A stretch of 64,000 nt of DNA, from NCBI RefSeq assembly GCF_900169275.1, contig NZ_FXZC01000001.1, forward strand, positions 744,001 to 808,000, in the 5' to 3' direction. Both the position numbers and the translations under genes were made by a program. Below, piece by piece: positions 19,316 through 27,114 of this stretch (position 1 is its first letter; each line of letters begins with the position of its first letter). The DNA is from Brevibacterium casei CIP 102111. GTDB taxonomy: Bacteria > Actinomycetota > Actinomycetes > Actinomycetales > Brevibacteriaceae. Under the pieces are notes generated by a model. The model saw only the letters and a program-made list of their open reading frames with translations. It was not told where the DNA came from and made no database searches.

Positions 19316-19351
19316 GAAGGCCCGCTTCCCCTGACGGGGGAGCGGGCCTTC
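19316..19351. terminator. Bidirectional terminator between the PPHW gene and mscL
   Basis: Arms 19316-19331 and 19336-19351 pair over 16 bp with one G-U (GAAGGCCCGCTTCCCC), loop TGAC. It sits between two convergent genes and can serve both. Confidence 0.85.
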
Positions 19352-19390
19352 AAGTGCGAAGCAGCGCGGTGGCTGCCCGGCACAGGCTGA

Positions 19391-19855
19391 TCAGTGGCGC
19401 GGGGGCTCGTTCGGGTCGATGTAGCCGCCCTGGCCCGGGTTGCCGCCGGCGGGACCGGCGTTGGCCGCGGCCTGGTTGCGCAGGATCTCGCGGATGTCGC
19501 CGAGGAGGTCCTCAGCGGTCGGGGGCACCTCGGACTCGGGCACTCCGCGCTTGCGCAGCTCGTTGAGCTTGTTCATCGGGACGATGATGATGAAGTAGAC
19601 GATCGCTGCGACGATGAGGAAGTTGATCGCTGCGGTGATGACCGCACCGATGTCGATGGTCGTCTCCGGCACGTTCGGCTTGATGCGGAACGCGAGAGCG
19701 GGGCCTTCGGCGCCGCCGACGGCAGCGATGAGGGGGTTGATGATCTTGTCCGAGAACGCCGTGACGATGGCAGTGAACGCGCTGCCGATGATCACAGCGG
19801 TCGCCAATTCGACGACATTCCCCTGGAGAATGAAGTCCCTGAAACCCTTGAGCAT
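19391..19855 (-). CDS. mscL: Large-conductance mechanosensitive channel
   Basis: A 154-residue channel that opens under membrane tension to release solutes in osmotic downshock. It begins MLKGFRDFILQGNVVELATAVIIGSAF (the N-terminal amphipathic helix and pore helix TM1). TM2 follows at about residues 67-95 (AAINFLIVAAIVYFIII), and the C-terminus is cytoplasmic and Pro/Gly-rich. The start is the ATG at 19855 with AAAAGGGTG upstream; an in-frame start 51 bases earlier would add residues unlike the family. The C-terminal tail is slightly longer than in E. coli MscL (136 residues). Confidence 0.95.
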   Translation of the reverse strand: MLKGFRDFILQGNVVELATAVIIGSAFTAIVTAFSDKIINPLIAAVGGAEGPALAFRIKPNVPETTIDIGAVITAAINFLIVAAIVYFIIIVPMNKLNELRKRGVPESEVPPTAEDLLGDIREILRNQAAANAGPAGGNPGQGGYIDPNEPPRH

Positions 19856-20026
19856 TAGCGGCACCCTTTTAGTGGTGTGAGCAGTAATGCGATTCTGATT
19901 GTGCAATGACGGTTACATAGTACACACCATCTTCACATCTCAACACCATTGACATGCGAAATCCGCAGGGCGTGCTTTCGCGACAAGGGGGCTGGAAAGA
20001 TCGCGGTGATCACGGCGAATGCGCGA

Positions 20027-20665
20027 TCATTGCGGCAGGATCGCGAAGCTGATCGGCAGTCCCGCGAATTCCGCTATCCTTCCAGCATCGTCGGAGGAGA
20101 GCATTACTGAGACAAGTTGCCCTGATTCATTTGTGATGCTGTCGCCTTTCTCGATGATTCGTGCGATGGTCACCTCCTCGACGACGACCTCGGATCCACC
20201 TTCCGGCAGCGAGCTGAAGAGCCTGATCCTCTGTCCGGGAGCGAGCAGGCCCGCCGACGCGTCGTCGGCGAGGCGCACGGGCATGATGAGATCGGTGCTT
20301 CCCTCCGGCAAGGCCTGCTCGTCGAGCACGGCGGCGCGGGTGACCGGCGTGCCCTTCGAGATCCCCGCCGATGTGCGCCGGCCGAGGGCCTCGTCGACGG
20401 CGCTGAACGTCTTCTCCGGAACGAACTGTCGGGGATAGTCGACGACGGTGAGGTCGCCGCGCGTGATCTCGGCTCCGGGGGCGAGATCGTCAGCGGCGAC
20501 GACGATCGGTGTGTCCCCCTGGTCCGGGGTGAGCAGCCATGCCAGGAGCGCGCAGGCGAGGGCGATGCACACCGCGGCGAGGATCCGGCACGGACTCACC
20601 CGGGAGGTGCGTGCAGCGAGTCGGCTTCCTGCGATTCCGGCCGAAAGACGGTCGATGAGCTTCAT
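20027..20665 (-). CDS. SAF-domain protein, RcpC/CpaB-like
   Basis: A 212-residue membrane-anchored protein. A basic N-terminus leads to one hydrophobic span (about residues 30-47, ILAAVCIALACALLAWLL). A SAF domain follows: VVAADDLAPGAEITRGDLTVVDYP and GISKGTPVTRAAVL, then the RcpC-like PGQRIRLFSS and VVVEEVTIARI region. CpaB/RcpC proteins help assemble Flp/Tad pili at the inner membrane, but no other pilus gene lies within the window, so its partner system is elsewhere or it works alone. The start is the ATG at 20665; the hexamer CATCCT lies six bases upstream. A longer in-frame start at 20758 is less likely. Confidence 0.8.
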   Translation of the reverse strand: MKLIDRLSAGIAGSRLAARTSRVSPCRILAAVCIALACALLAWLLTPDQGDTPIVVAADDLAPGAEITRGDLTVVDYPRQFVPEKTFSAVDEALGRRTSAGISKGTPVTRAAVLDEQALPEGSTDLIMPVRLADDASAGLLAPGQRIRLFSSLPEGGSEVVVEEVTIARIIEKGDSITNESGQLVSVMLSSDDAGRIAEFAGLPISFAILPQ

Positions 20666-20809
20666 GCCCTCAGGATGCGCGTGGGAGACCGCGGTCGGCC
20701 AGAGATGGGAGATCCCCTGTGGACAGCGTCTGCGCGTCCACAGGGGAGTCGAGCACAAGTGGGGCTTGCCTCCCCAGGCCGGTGCGCACGAGTCGAGTGC
20801 GCTCGGGAG

Positions 20810-21130
20810 TCAGCTCGCGGTCGACGCTCCGGCTTTGGCCGTCGATGACGAACTCGTCGCCGAGGGGCTCGACGACGAAGAATCCTTCGACTGCGACGAG
20901 TCGGACGAGGAGGAGTCCTTCGACGATGCGGGTGCCACTGAGCTCGAGGTGCTCTTGCGGGAGTCGGTGGCATAGAAGCCCGACCCCTTGAAGCTGATGC
21001 CGACGGTGCCGAAGACCTTCTTCAGCTGGCCCTGGCACTCCGGGCAGACCGTCAGCGAGTCGTCGCTGAAGTCCTGGTGGACGTCGAACTTGTGGCCGCA
21101 GCTCTTGCATGCGTACGAATAGACGGGCAT
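20810..21130 (-). CDS. FmdB-type zinc ribbon protein
   Basis: A 106-residue protein. Residues 1-40 are an FmdB zinc ribbon: YACKSCGHKF and CPECQG give two CxxC pairs. Residues 41-60 include the conserved FKGSGFYATDS, and the last 45 are a Ser/Asp/Lys-rich disordered tail. FmdB-family proteins are widespread small putative regulatory proteins whose function is not settled. The start has AGGAAAGG upstream, and TATACT on the minus strand (AGTATA at 21155-21160) is a plausible -10 with a short leader. Confidence 0.88.
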   Translation of the reverse strand: MPVYSYACKSCGHKFDVHQDFSDDSLTVCPECQGQLKKVFGTVGISFKGSGFYATDSRKSTSSSVAPASSKDSSSSDSSQSKDSSSSSPSATSSSSTAKAGASTAS

Positions 21131-21388
21131 AGAGAACCTTTCCTCAACGTGAAGAGTATAGTGCACAGGCCCGCACCGCCCCGCGGTCTCGCGGTGCTGC
21201 CGGCGCCGAGATGGACCTGCGGTGCGCAAGCGGTGCTGCCGGGGTCCCGAGGGTCTTGCACTGTTCTTCCACAGGTGAACACGGATGAGTGGGTCTTTAT
21301 TTCTCCGCACGGGCCGCGTGCAGAAGTCCGTGCAGGAGCCCGGGCCGGTCACGTGCAGGAGCCGGCACAGTCACCTGTGCGGGTGGTC

Positions 21389-22114
21389 TCAGAGCCGACG
21401 CAGACCGTCTTCGGTGATCGCCTCGGGGATGCGCAGATCCCAGGGTTCGACAGCGAGCCCGGACAGGTCGACCTCCTCGGCGAAGCACACCCCGACCACG
21501 CGCGGACCCGCTCCCTGATCGTCCGGGTCCCGGCCGCCTGTTGCCGGTTTGCCCGCCGCAGACGGGACCGCGGCGTCGCAGCGGCGTCCCAGCGGCACCT
21601 CTCCGAACGGGCCGAAGGTGCGGTCGTAGAAGCCGCCGCCGTTGCCCAGCCTGGCCCCACCGGCACCGAACCCGAGGGCGGGGACGAGGAGGAGGTCGGG
21701 GGCCGCCTCGGCGATGAGTGCGCTCGCGGACAGTGAGGCCTGCGGTTCGCGGATGCCCCACCTGCCGTGCGGGGTGAGGTCGGACATCGGCCCGGTCACC
21801 TCACCGAACTCGAGGGCACGGCCGACGCGCGTGACGACGGGGAGGAAGACACGGGCTCCGCGGGCCCGGATCCCGTCGACGACCGCATCGACGTCCGGTT
21901 CGCCGGGAAGCGCTGCGTAGGCGACGACGACGCGCCCGGTGAGGTCGTGGCTCGGCCAGATCTCGGCCAGCCAGGCGAGTGCGGCACGGGCCGGGGTGCG
22001 GGAGGCCGCGGTCGCCTCGGCGGGAGGGGGCGAGACGGCGCCGACGCGTGAGCGGGCCGACCGCTGTGCCCGGATGCGGGCACGCAGCTGCGCCTTCGAC
22101 GACTCTCGATCCAC
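21389..22114 (-). CDS. 5-formyltetrahydrofolate cyclo-ligase
   Basis: About 241 residues. Converts 5-formyl-THF to 5,10-methenyl-THF using ATP, salvaging a stored folate. The family motif is clear: VPALGFGAGGARLGNGGGFYDR, with the Gly-rich loop and Asp-Arg, preceded by HGRWGIREP. The N-terminal K-x-x-LR-x-R-x-x-R helix (SSKAQLRARIRAQR) is the ATP/phosphate contact. The start is uncertain: the GTG at 22114 has GAAGGG just upstream, and ATGs at 22144 and 22162 are in frame but would overlap the galU start region. Longer than typical homologues (190-200) because of an Ala-rich insertion near residues 25-45. Confidence 0.85.
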   Translation of the reverse strand: MDRESSKAQLRARIRAQRSARSRVGAVSPPPAEATAASRTPARAALAWLAEIWPSHDLTGRVVVAYAALPGEPDVDAVVDGIRARGARVFLPVVTRVGRALEFGEVTGPMSDLTPHGRWGIREPQASLSASALIAEAAPDLLLVPALGFGAGGARLGNGGGFYDRTFGPFGEVPLGRRCDAAVPSAAGKPATGGRDPDDQGAGPRVVGVCFAEEVDLSGLAVEPWDLRIPEAITEDGLRRL

Positions 22115-22147
22115 GCCCTTCAGCGTAGCCGGTGACACGGTCATGAC

Positions 22148-22153
22148 TATGAT
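22148..22153 (+). promoter_or_regulatory. -10 hexamer TATGAT, leaderless galU start
   Basis: TATGAT then seven bases then the ATG at 22161. This selects that ATG over the in-frame ATG at 22143, which would put the hexamer inside the gene. Confidence 0.6.
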
Positions 22154-22160
22154 GAAGGTC

Positions 22161-23063
22161 ATGAACGATCAATCTCGCAGCACAGTTCGCAAGGCCGTGA
22201 TCCCCGTAGCCGGCCTGGGAACTCGATTCCTCCCCGCGACCAAGGCGACGCCGAAGGAGATGCTTCCGGTCGTCGACAAACCCGCCATCCAGTACGTCGT
22301 CGAAGAGGCCGTGTCGGCGGGCCTGCAGGACATCCTCATGATCACCGGACGCAACAAGCGCCCGCTCGAGGACCACTTCGACCGCGTCGACGGCCTCGAG
22401 GCGGCGCTGGCGAAGAAGGGCGACGACAAGAAGCTCGCTGCAGTGCGCCATTCCTCGGAGCTCGCCGACATCCACTACGTCCGCCAGGGCGACCCGAAGG
22501 GGCTCGGCCATGCGGTGCTCAAGGGCCGCCAGCACGTCGGCGACGAACCCTTCGCCGTCCTCCTCGGCGATGACCTCATCGACGAACGCAGCCCGATCCT
22601 GCCGAAGATGATCGACGTCACCGAGGCCACCGGCGGCAGCGTCGTGGCGCTCATGGAGGTCCCGCCCGAGTCCATCCACCTCTACGGCTGCGCAGCGGTC
22701 GAGGAGACGAGTGAGGACGGCGTCGTGAGGATCACCGGACTCGTCGAGAAGCCCTCCCAGGAGGAGGCGCCGTCGAACCTCGCGATCATCGGACGGTATG
22801 TGCTCGCACCGGAGATCTTCGACGTCCTCGAGACGACCGCACCCGGCCGCGGCAACGAGATCCAGCTCACCGACGCTCTCCAGACGCTCGCCGAGGACGA
22901 GTCCAGCCACGGCGTCTACGGCGTCGTCTTCAGCGGCGACCGCTACGACACGGGCGACAAGCTCGACTATCTCAAGGCCGTCGTGCAGATCGCGTGCTCG
23001 CGCGACGACCTCGGCGAGGATCTCAAGGGATGGCTCAAAGAGTACGTGTCCGAACTCGACTGA
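22161..23063 (+). CDS. galU: UTP-glucose-1-phosphate uridylyltransferase
   Basis: A 300-residue nucleotidyltransferase forming UDP-glucose from UTP and glucose 1-phosphate, for cell envelope glycans. Signature: AGLGTRFLPATKATPKEMLPVVDKP (nucleotide-binding loop with catalytic Arg and Lys), LLGDDLID for metal binding, LVEKP and the late YDTGDKLDYLKA. Length fits the family. First gene of a cluster galU-GNAT-GlpR/SepX-like; only 31 bases separate its stop from the next start. Confidence 0.95.
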   Translation: MNDQSRSTVRKAVIPVAGLGTRFLPATKATPKEMLPVVDKPAIQYVVEEAVSAGLQDILMITGRNKRPLEDHFDRVDGLEAALAKKGDDKKLAAVRHSSELADIHYVRQGDPKGLGHAVLKGRQHVGDEPFAVLLGDDLIDERSPILPKMIDVTEATGGSVVALMEVPPESIHLYGCAAVEETSEDGVVRITGLVEKPSQEEAPSNLAIIGRYVLAPEIFDVLETTAPGRGNEIQLTDALQTLAEDESSHGVYGVVFSGDRYDTGDKLDYLKAVVQIACSRDDLGEDLKGWLKEYVSELD

Positions 23064-23094
23064 CCTCCGGGGTTCCTGACCTGGGGAGGTGCCG

Positions 23095-23751
23095 GTGATC
23101 GGCAGCGGGCCGATGTGGCCGATCGAACTGCGCGACGCCACCGCGGGAGTGACCCTGCGACCCCTGCGACGCGGCGACGAATCCGCGTGGCGGGAGGTCC
23201 GGGGTCGCAACCGGGACTGGCTGCGACCGTGGGACGCGACCCTGCCGATGCCCGAGCAGGCGACCCCGAGCTTCCGCGCCATGGTGCGGATGTACGACAA
23301 ACAGGCCAGACGCGGACAGACAGTGCCCTTCGCGATCGAGGTCGACGGTGAGTTCCGTGGTCAGCTCACGGTCTCCGGCATCACCTGGGGGTCGATCCTC
23401 AGCGGGCAGATCGGGTACTGGATCGACGCCCGGGTGGCCGGGCGCGGCATCACGCCGCTGGCGGTGGCGATGGCGACCGACCACTGCCTCTTCACCCTCG
23501 GACTCCACCGGATCGAGATCAACATCCGTCCCGAGAACACCGCGAGCCTGCGCGTGGTCGAGAAGCTCGGCTTCCGCGATGAAGGCCTGCGGAGGAACTA
23601 CATGCACATCGACGGCCGGTGGAGCGATCACCGGACGTTCGCGCTCACCGTCGAGGACGTTCCCCACGGCATCCTCTCCGCCTACCGTCACAGCCTCGGG
23701 GGACGGCCGGGGATCGGCGGCTTCGACGGGGACCGTCACCCCACCGTGTGA
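23095..23751 (+). CDS. GNAT acetyltransferase, RimJ-like
   Basis: A 218-residue N-acetyltransferase. Conserved pieces: VTLRPLRRGDESAW at the N-terminus, IGYWIDARVAGRGITPLAVAMATDH (acetyl-CoA pyrophosphate loop, here VAGRGI) and RIEINIRPENTASLRVVEKLGFRDEG, typical of RimJ/RimL proteins that acetylate ribosomal protein N-termini. GTG at 23095 with GGAGG six bases upstream. The ribosome site GGAGGT can pair with ACCTCC at 23063-23068, so it may be partly masked. It belongs to the conserved galU-rimJ-glpR order of actinobacteria. Confidence 0.88.
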   Translation: MIGSGPMWPIELRDATAGVTLRPLRRGDESAWREVRGRNRDWLRPWDATLPMPEQATPSFRAMVRMYDKQARRGQTVPFAIEVDGEFRGQLTVSGITWGSILSGQIGYWIDARVAGRGITPLAVAMATDHCLFTLGLHRIEINIRPENTASLRVVEKLGFRDEGLRRNYMHIDGRWSDHRTFALTVEDVPHGILSAYRHSLGGRPGIGGFDGDRHPTV

Positions 23752-23812
23752 ACTTCATGTCGGATTGACCGACACACCACTGCCGTTCACGCTGTTGTCC
23801 AATCGTGACCTC

Positions 23813-23818
23813 TAGGCT
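23813..23818 (+). promoter_or_regulatory. -10 hexamer TAGGCT, leaderless start of the GlpR/SepX-like gene
   Basis: TAGGCT, then seven bases (containing GGAG), then the GTG at 23826. The gene may thus be transcribed separately from galU-GNAT. Confidence 0.55.
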
Positions 23819-23825
23819 CTGGAGT

Positions 23826-25790
23826 GTGGACACCAGCATCATCGTCGTCATCGCCATCGTCGTGGCCTTCGTCGTCGTCGTGCCCTCGATGATCCGCCGG
23901 TCCGCCACCGAACTCTCCCGCGCCGACCTCGACCGGCTCCCCGCCGACGCCGAGGTCGTCCGGTCCGAATCCCAGAACCCCTGCCGTGACCTCGGCGAGC
24001 GGGTCACCGTCTTCCGCACCGAGGGAACTGAGCCCACCGTGCCGAGCGCCGACCGGACCGCCTCCGGTCAGGCCCCGAGCCTCCGCCTCTCCGCAGTCAG
24101 CCCTGAGCTCTCCGTCATCGACGGGGAGGCCGACGAAACCGCCGAGGCGACCGCGGAGTCCCAGCCCGAGTCCGCCGTCGCCCCGCTGCCCGTGGCCGTG
24201 GGAGAGACCCGCGCGGCTTTCCTCGTCGGCGACCATGATCCCGCCGGTGGAGGCGTTCACGCTCCCGCCGAGGTGGTCGGCGGCAACGTCCGAGCCCTCC
24301 ACCCGGCCGTGCACGCCGTGTTCGCGCAGACCGGTGATCCCTCCGCCCAGCGCGGATCGTCCCCTGCCGGGGTCGATGCGGCGGGCCGCCTCGGAGCCGG
24401 TCGGCAGCAGGCGGTGTCCACCGGCCGACCCGCACATCCGAGCGCGCCCCGCGACCGCCTCGGCGAGGTGCACTCCCCGACAACCGCCCCCACTTCCCGA
24501 CCCGATGAGGATCCGACGATGACCGAGAGTGCCGCCCCGTTGCGTGAGTCCCTGCGTTCGATCGGAACCCTGGTCCGCGGGTTCGCGCTCACGTTCCTCG
24601 GGTCGGTGCTCGGCGTCCTCGTCACCGGGGTGCTCGCGCTCCTCTCCGTCGTCCACCCCGCTCTCATCGGCGTCTTCGCCGGGCTCGCCGTGGTCTCCCT
24701 CTTCATCGTCCGCACGCTCAACCTCCGCAAGCGCGAGCTGAAGAAGCGCCTCCGCCGGATCGCGGACCACGGTGCTGTGACCGCAGAGCCTGTTCCCACG
24801 AGAGGGTCGCAGGACCTCTCCGACTCGGGGGCGGGCGCTGCGAAGTCGCTCGCCCGTCCGTCGGCCCCGACGGCGACGACACAGGAGTCGGCGACCGAGC
24901 GGAGCTCCGCGGCACCGAAGTCTGCGGCGTCGAAGGCCGCCTCCCACGCCCAGCGCACTGCGACGAGAACCGCCGCGAAGTCGACCGCCGCTGCGCGGCC
25001 TGACGCCGCAAGGCCTGCCACCGAGAAGCCTGACGCTGGGCGGTCGGCTGAAGCGAACTCGACTGCAGCCGCAAAGGCGGCTCGGGAGCGGGCTCTCCAG
25101 CAGCGCAGCGCGACGGCGAAGTACGCCCGCGAGGAAGCCGTGACCGGCGAGATCCCCGTCGTACGCATCCGCAACGAGGCGGCCGCCGGCCACACGACCC
25201 GGCAGGTCCTCCTCACCGGGCCGATCCCCGTCATCGACGAGAAGACGACCGCGGAGACCGCTCCGGCGACCGCGGAGGCTCAGTCGACCGCACAGACGGC
25301 GACGTCCGAGGCGACGAAGTCGACGTCCCCTGCGACGACCGATGCGGACGTCGAGTCCGCCACCTCTGCTGACACCTCGGCGAACGCGGTCGCCGCCGAC
25401 CTCGCCGACACCGTTCCGCAGGCCGCGTCGCGCACCGAGGACTCCTCGACGACGGGTGCCCCCCGCGTCAGCGACCCCTTCCAGCAGCGGCTGCGGACCC
25501 GCGACGGCTGGTCGCCGACCCCGCTGCCGGTCCCGAGCTACGTCGACGCCGCCGAAGCCGACCACGCCGTCCCGACACCGAAGGCCGCCGACGCGAGCTC
25601 GTACGAGACCGAGGCCCGCAGCCGTGAGGACATCGCTGCGCAGTTCGCCGAGGAGCTCGGCTACCGGGCCGAACTCTCCGACTCCGCCCGCGACGACAGC
25701 CCGCTCGAGCACGGCCGCAAGGCGATCCGCGCCGATCGGGCCCCGGCACTCGACGCCGTCAACGACGTCCTCGCCCGCCGCCGCGCCTGA
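23826..25790 (+). CDS. GlpR/SepX-like membrane protein with long disordered regions
   Basis: About 654 residues. One N-terminal span (residues 4-25, SIIVVIAIVVAFVVVVPSMI) is followed by RRSATELSRADLDRLP, the layout of actinobacterial GlpR/SepX proteins. A 200-residue linker leads to two adjacent spans (about 248-295, GFALTFLGSVLGVLVTGVLALL and the next), then a charged helix (LRKRELKKRLRRI) and a 350-residue Ala/Thr/Ser-rich tail with short conserved blocks (TGEIPVVRIR, RVSDPFQQRLRTRDGWSPTPLPVPSYVD). The position after galU and a rimJ-type gene supports the assignment. GlpR is the membrane receptor of the gephyrin-like Glp at the division septum; SepX acts in Streptomyces division. GTG start at 23826. 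Confidence 0.7.
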   Translation: MDTSIIVVIAIVVAFVVVVPSMIRRSATELSRADLDRLPADAEVVRSESQNPCRDLGERVTVFRTEGTEPTVPSADRTASGQAPSLRLSAVSPELSVIDGEADETAEATAESQPESAVAPLPVAVGETRAAFLVGDHDPAGGGVHAPAEVVGGNVRALHPAVHAVFAQTGDPSAQRGSSPAGVDAAGRLGAGRQQAVSTGRPAHPSAPRDRLGEVHSPTTAPTSRPDEDPTMTESAAPLRESLRSIGTLVRGFALTFLGSVLGVLVTGVLALLSVVHPALIGVFAGLAVVSLFIVRTLNLRKRELKKRLRRIADHGAVTAEPVPTRGSQDLSDSGAGAAKSLARPSAPTATTQESATERSSAAPKSAASKAASHAQRTATRTAAKSTAAARPDAARPATEKPDAGRSAEANSTAAAKAARERALQQRSATAKYAREEAVTGEIPVVRIRNEAAAGHTTRQVLLTGPIPVIDEKTTAETAPATAEAQSTAQTATSEATKSTSPATTDADVESATSADTSANAVAADLADTVPQAASRTEDSSTTGAPRVSDPFQQRLRTRDGWSPTPLPVPSYVDAAEADHAVPTPKAADASSYETEARSREDIAAQFAEELGYRAELSDSARDDSPLEHGRKAIRADRAPALDAVNDVLARRRA

Positions 25791-25796
25791 GCGGCC

Positions 25797-26306
25797 TCAG
25801 TCGGAGAAGACGTTCCAGCAGATGCTGCTGCGTCGCCGCTGATCGTCGAGGACGAGGGCACGCACCGGATCGGGCAGCAGCTTCCGCTGCCATGCGCGTT
25901 CCCTGCGCCCGGCGTCGGAGTCGTCGGGTCGGGCGGCGGCCGCCGCCTTGATCGCATAGGCTGCGGCACCGAGGTCGTGTTCGGCGACGTGCCCGACGCA
26001 TGCGGCCTGTCCCGCTGCGTAAGCCGCGAAGCGCGGGGCACCGGTCAGGGGCCGCGCCGCTCCCATCGCATGACCGCCGAGGGCGCGCGCGGCCATCATC
26101 GGCATCTCGCCGCGCGCCCATGCCCGCGCGGCAGCGACGGCCTCAGCCGGTCGCGGGTCGTCCGGTGCGACGGCGGTGAAGAGGGGCAGCACGTGTTCGG
26201 CGCACTCGGCGGCCCACAGCGCGAGAAGCTGGTGGTGCTCGTCGGTGAGGGTGCCGCCTCGGCGGATCGTGATCATCCGGGGATCGCGGTCGGTCGAGAG
26301 GATCAT
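25797..26306 (-). CDS. Imm5-like putative immunity protein
   Basis: A 169-residue helical protein. It contains HHQLLALWAAECAEHVLPLF, PRPAEAVAAARAWARGEM and repeated Ala-rich helices (AAYAAGQAACVGHVAEHDLGAAAYAIKA), the pattern of the 'putative immunity protein' (Imm5) family. Imm5 proteins are predicted antidotes to polymorphic toxins, but in actinobacteria they often stand without a toxin, and none is visible here. The start ATG overlaps the stop of the upstream gene (26303-26306), so the two are coupled. It ends seven bases from the convergent GlpR/SepX-like gene. Confidence 0.7.
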   Translation of the reverse strand: MILSTDRDPRMITIRRGGTLTDEHHQLLALWAAECAEHVLPLFTAVAPDDPRPAEAVAAARAWARGEMPMMAARALGGHAMGAARPLTGAPRFAAYAAGQAACVGHVAEHDLGAAAYAIKAAAAARPDDSDAGRRERAWQRKLLPDPVRALVLDDQRRRSSICWNVFSD

Positions 26307-26917
26307 CGTCGCCCCTCGGCGGCGTCGGGCGCTGTGCCTGCTTCGTCACGCAGGACCGCGTCCACCTCGGCAAGGGTTTGGGCCAGCGGATTGCCGCCCG
26401 CCTCGAGTCGGGGGTAGCGGCAGAGCACGGCGACCACGGTGGGCGGGGCGCTTGCCGCGATTTCCTCGATGAGCCGGTCGTGCGCGCGGCGGCCATGCGC
26501 CGCCGTATTCGCGGTGGGTCCGGATGCGGCCGGCCCGGACGCGGAGAGTTCGAGCGCACGGATCGTGTGGGCGCTCGCGCGGAGGATGTGCTTGACCTGG
26601 ACCGCGTCGGCCAGCGGATGGAGGTAGGCCGAAGCGGCGGCATCGCCCGCGGCCATCGCCGCGTGGAAGGCCACGGCGCTGTCGGCCTCCTTCGCCGCGC
26701 GGTGGGCGGCCGGTGCGCTGATGCGCTGGAGCCGCGAGCGGGGGAGTCCCCGGGCGAACTCGTGTGCTGCAGCCAGGGCGTCACGGGGACGGGAATCGGT
26801 CGGGCGCTCGGACTCGAACAGGGGCAGCACCTCGTCGGCGGAAGCAGCGGCGAACGCCGTGACCGCTCGGATCTCGTCCATCGAGAGGTCGACGTCGCGG
26901 GTCCTCGCAGTGCTCAC
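26303..26917 (-). CDS. Second Imm5-like putative immunity protein
   Basis: A 204-residue homologue of the next gene in the operon: MDEIRAVTAFAAASADEVLPLFE parallels its N-terminus, PRDALAAAHEFARGL parallels the Ala-rich helix, and VAFHAAMAAGDAAASAYLHPLADAVQVKHI the later helices. The C-terminus differs (PPTVVAVLCRYPRLEAGGNPL). The pair looks like a tandem duplication that has diverged. GTG start at 26917, with TAGACT eight bases upstream (AGTCTA at 26926-26931). A TTG at 26953 is possible but lacks support. Target unknown. Confidence 0.65.
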   Translation of the reverse strand: MSTARTRDVDLSMDEIRAVTAFAAASADEVLPLFESERPTDSRPRDALAAAHEFARGLPRSRLQRISAPAAHRAAKEADSAVAFHAAMAAGDAAASAYLHPLADAVQVKHILRASAHTIRALELSASGPAASGPTANTAAHGRRAHDRLIEEIAASAPPTVVAVLCRYPRLEAGGNPLAQTLAEVDAVLRDEAGTAPDAAEGRR

Positions 26918-27012
26918 AGTTCTTGAGTCTAGGCGCTCCCCGTGGGAGGTCAACGGCCCACCACCTCGGCGGGCGCAGCAGCACCCGAGGACGGCACCCC
27001 GGGGACGCGAAA

Positions 27013-27044
27013 GGCGGCCGACACCCTCACGGGTGCCGACCGCC
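27013..27044 (-). terminator. Hairpin downstream of gabD
   Basis: Arms 27013-27026 and 27031-27044 (GGCGGCCGACACCC) pair over 14 bp with two imperfect positions, loop TCAC. It lies about 70 bases beyond the gabD stop codon. Confidence 0.6.
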
Positions 27045-27114
27045 TCGGCGAGGTCTCGCTCAGCCGGATCGATCAGGTGGGAGCGACCGGCTGATGTCGA
27101 CCGAGCTCACGGCC

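Noticed and set aside
23787..25712. Long open frame (641 codons) on the minus strand
   Set aside because: It is the mirror of the GlpR/SepX-like gene. Its translation is Arg/Gly-rich without domain signatures, whereas the plus strand has clear spans, and GC-rich DNA opens such frames by chance.
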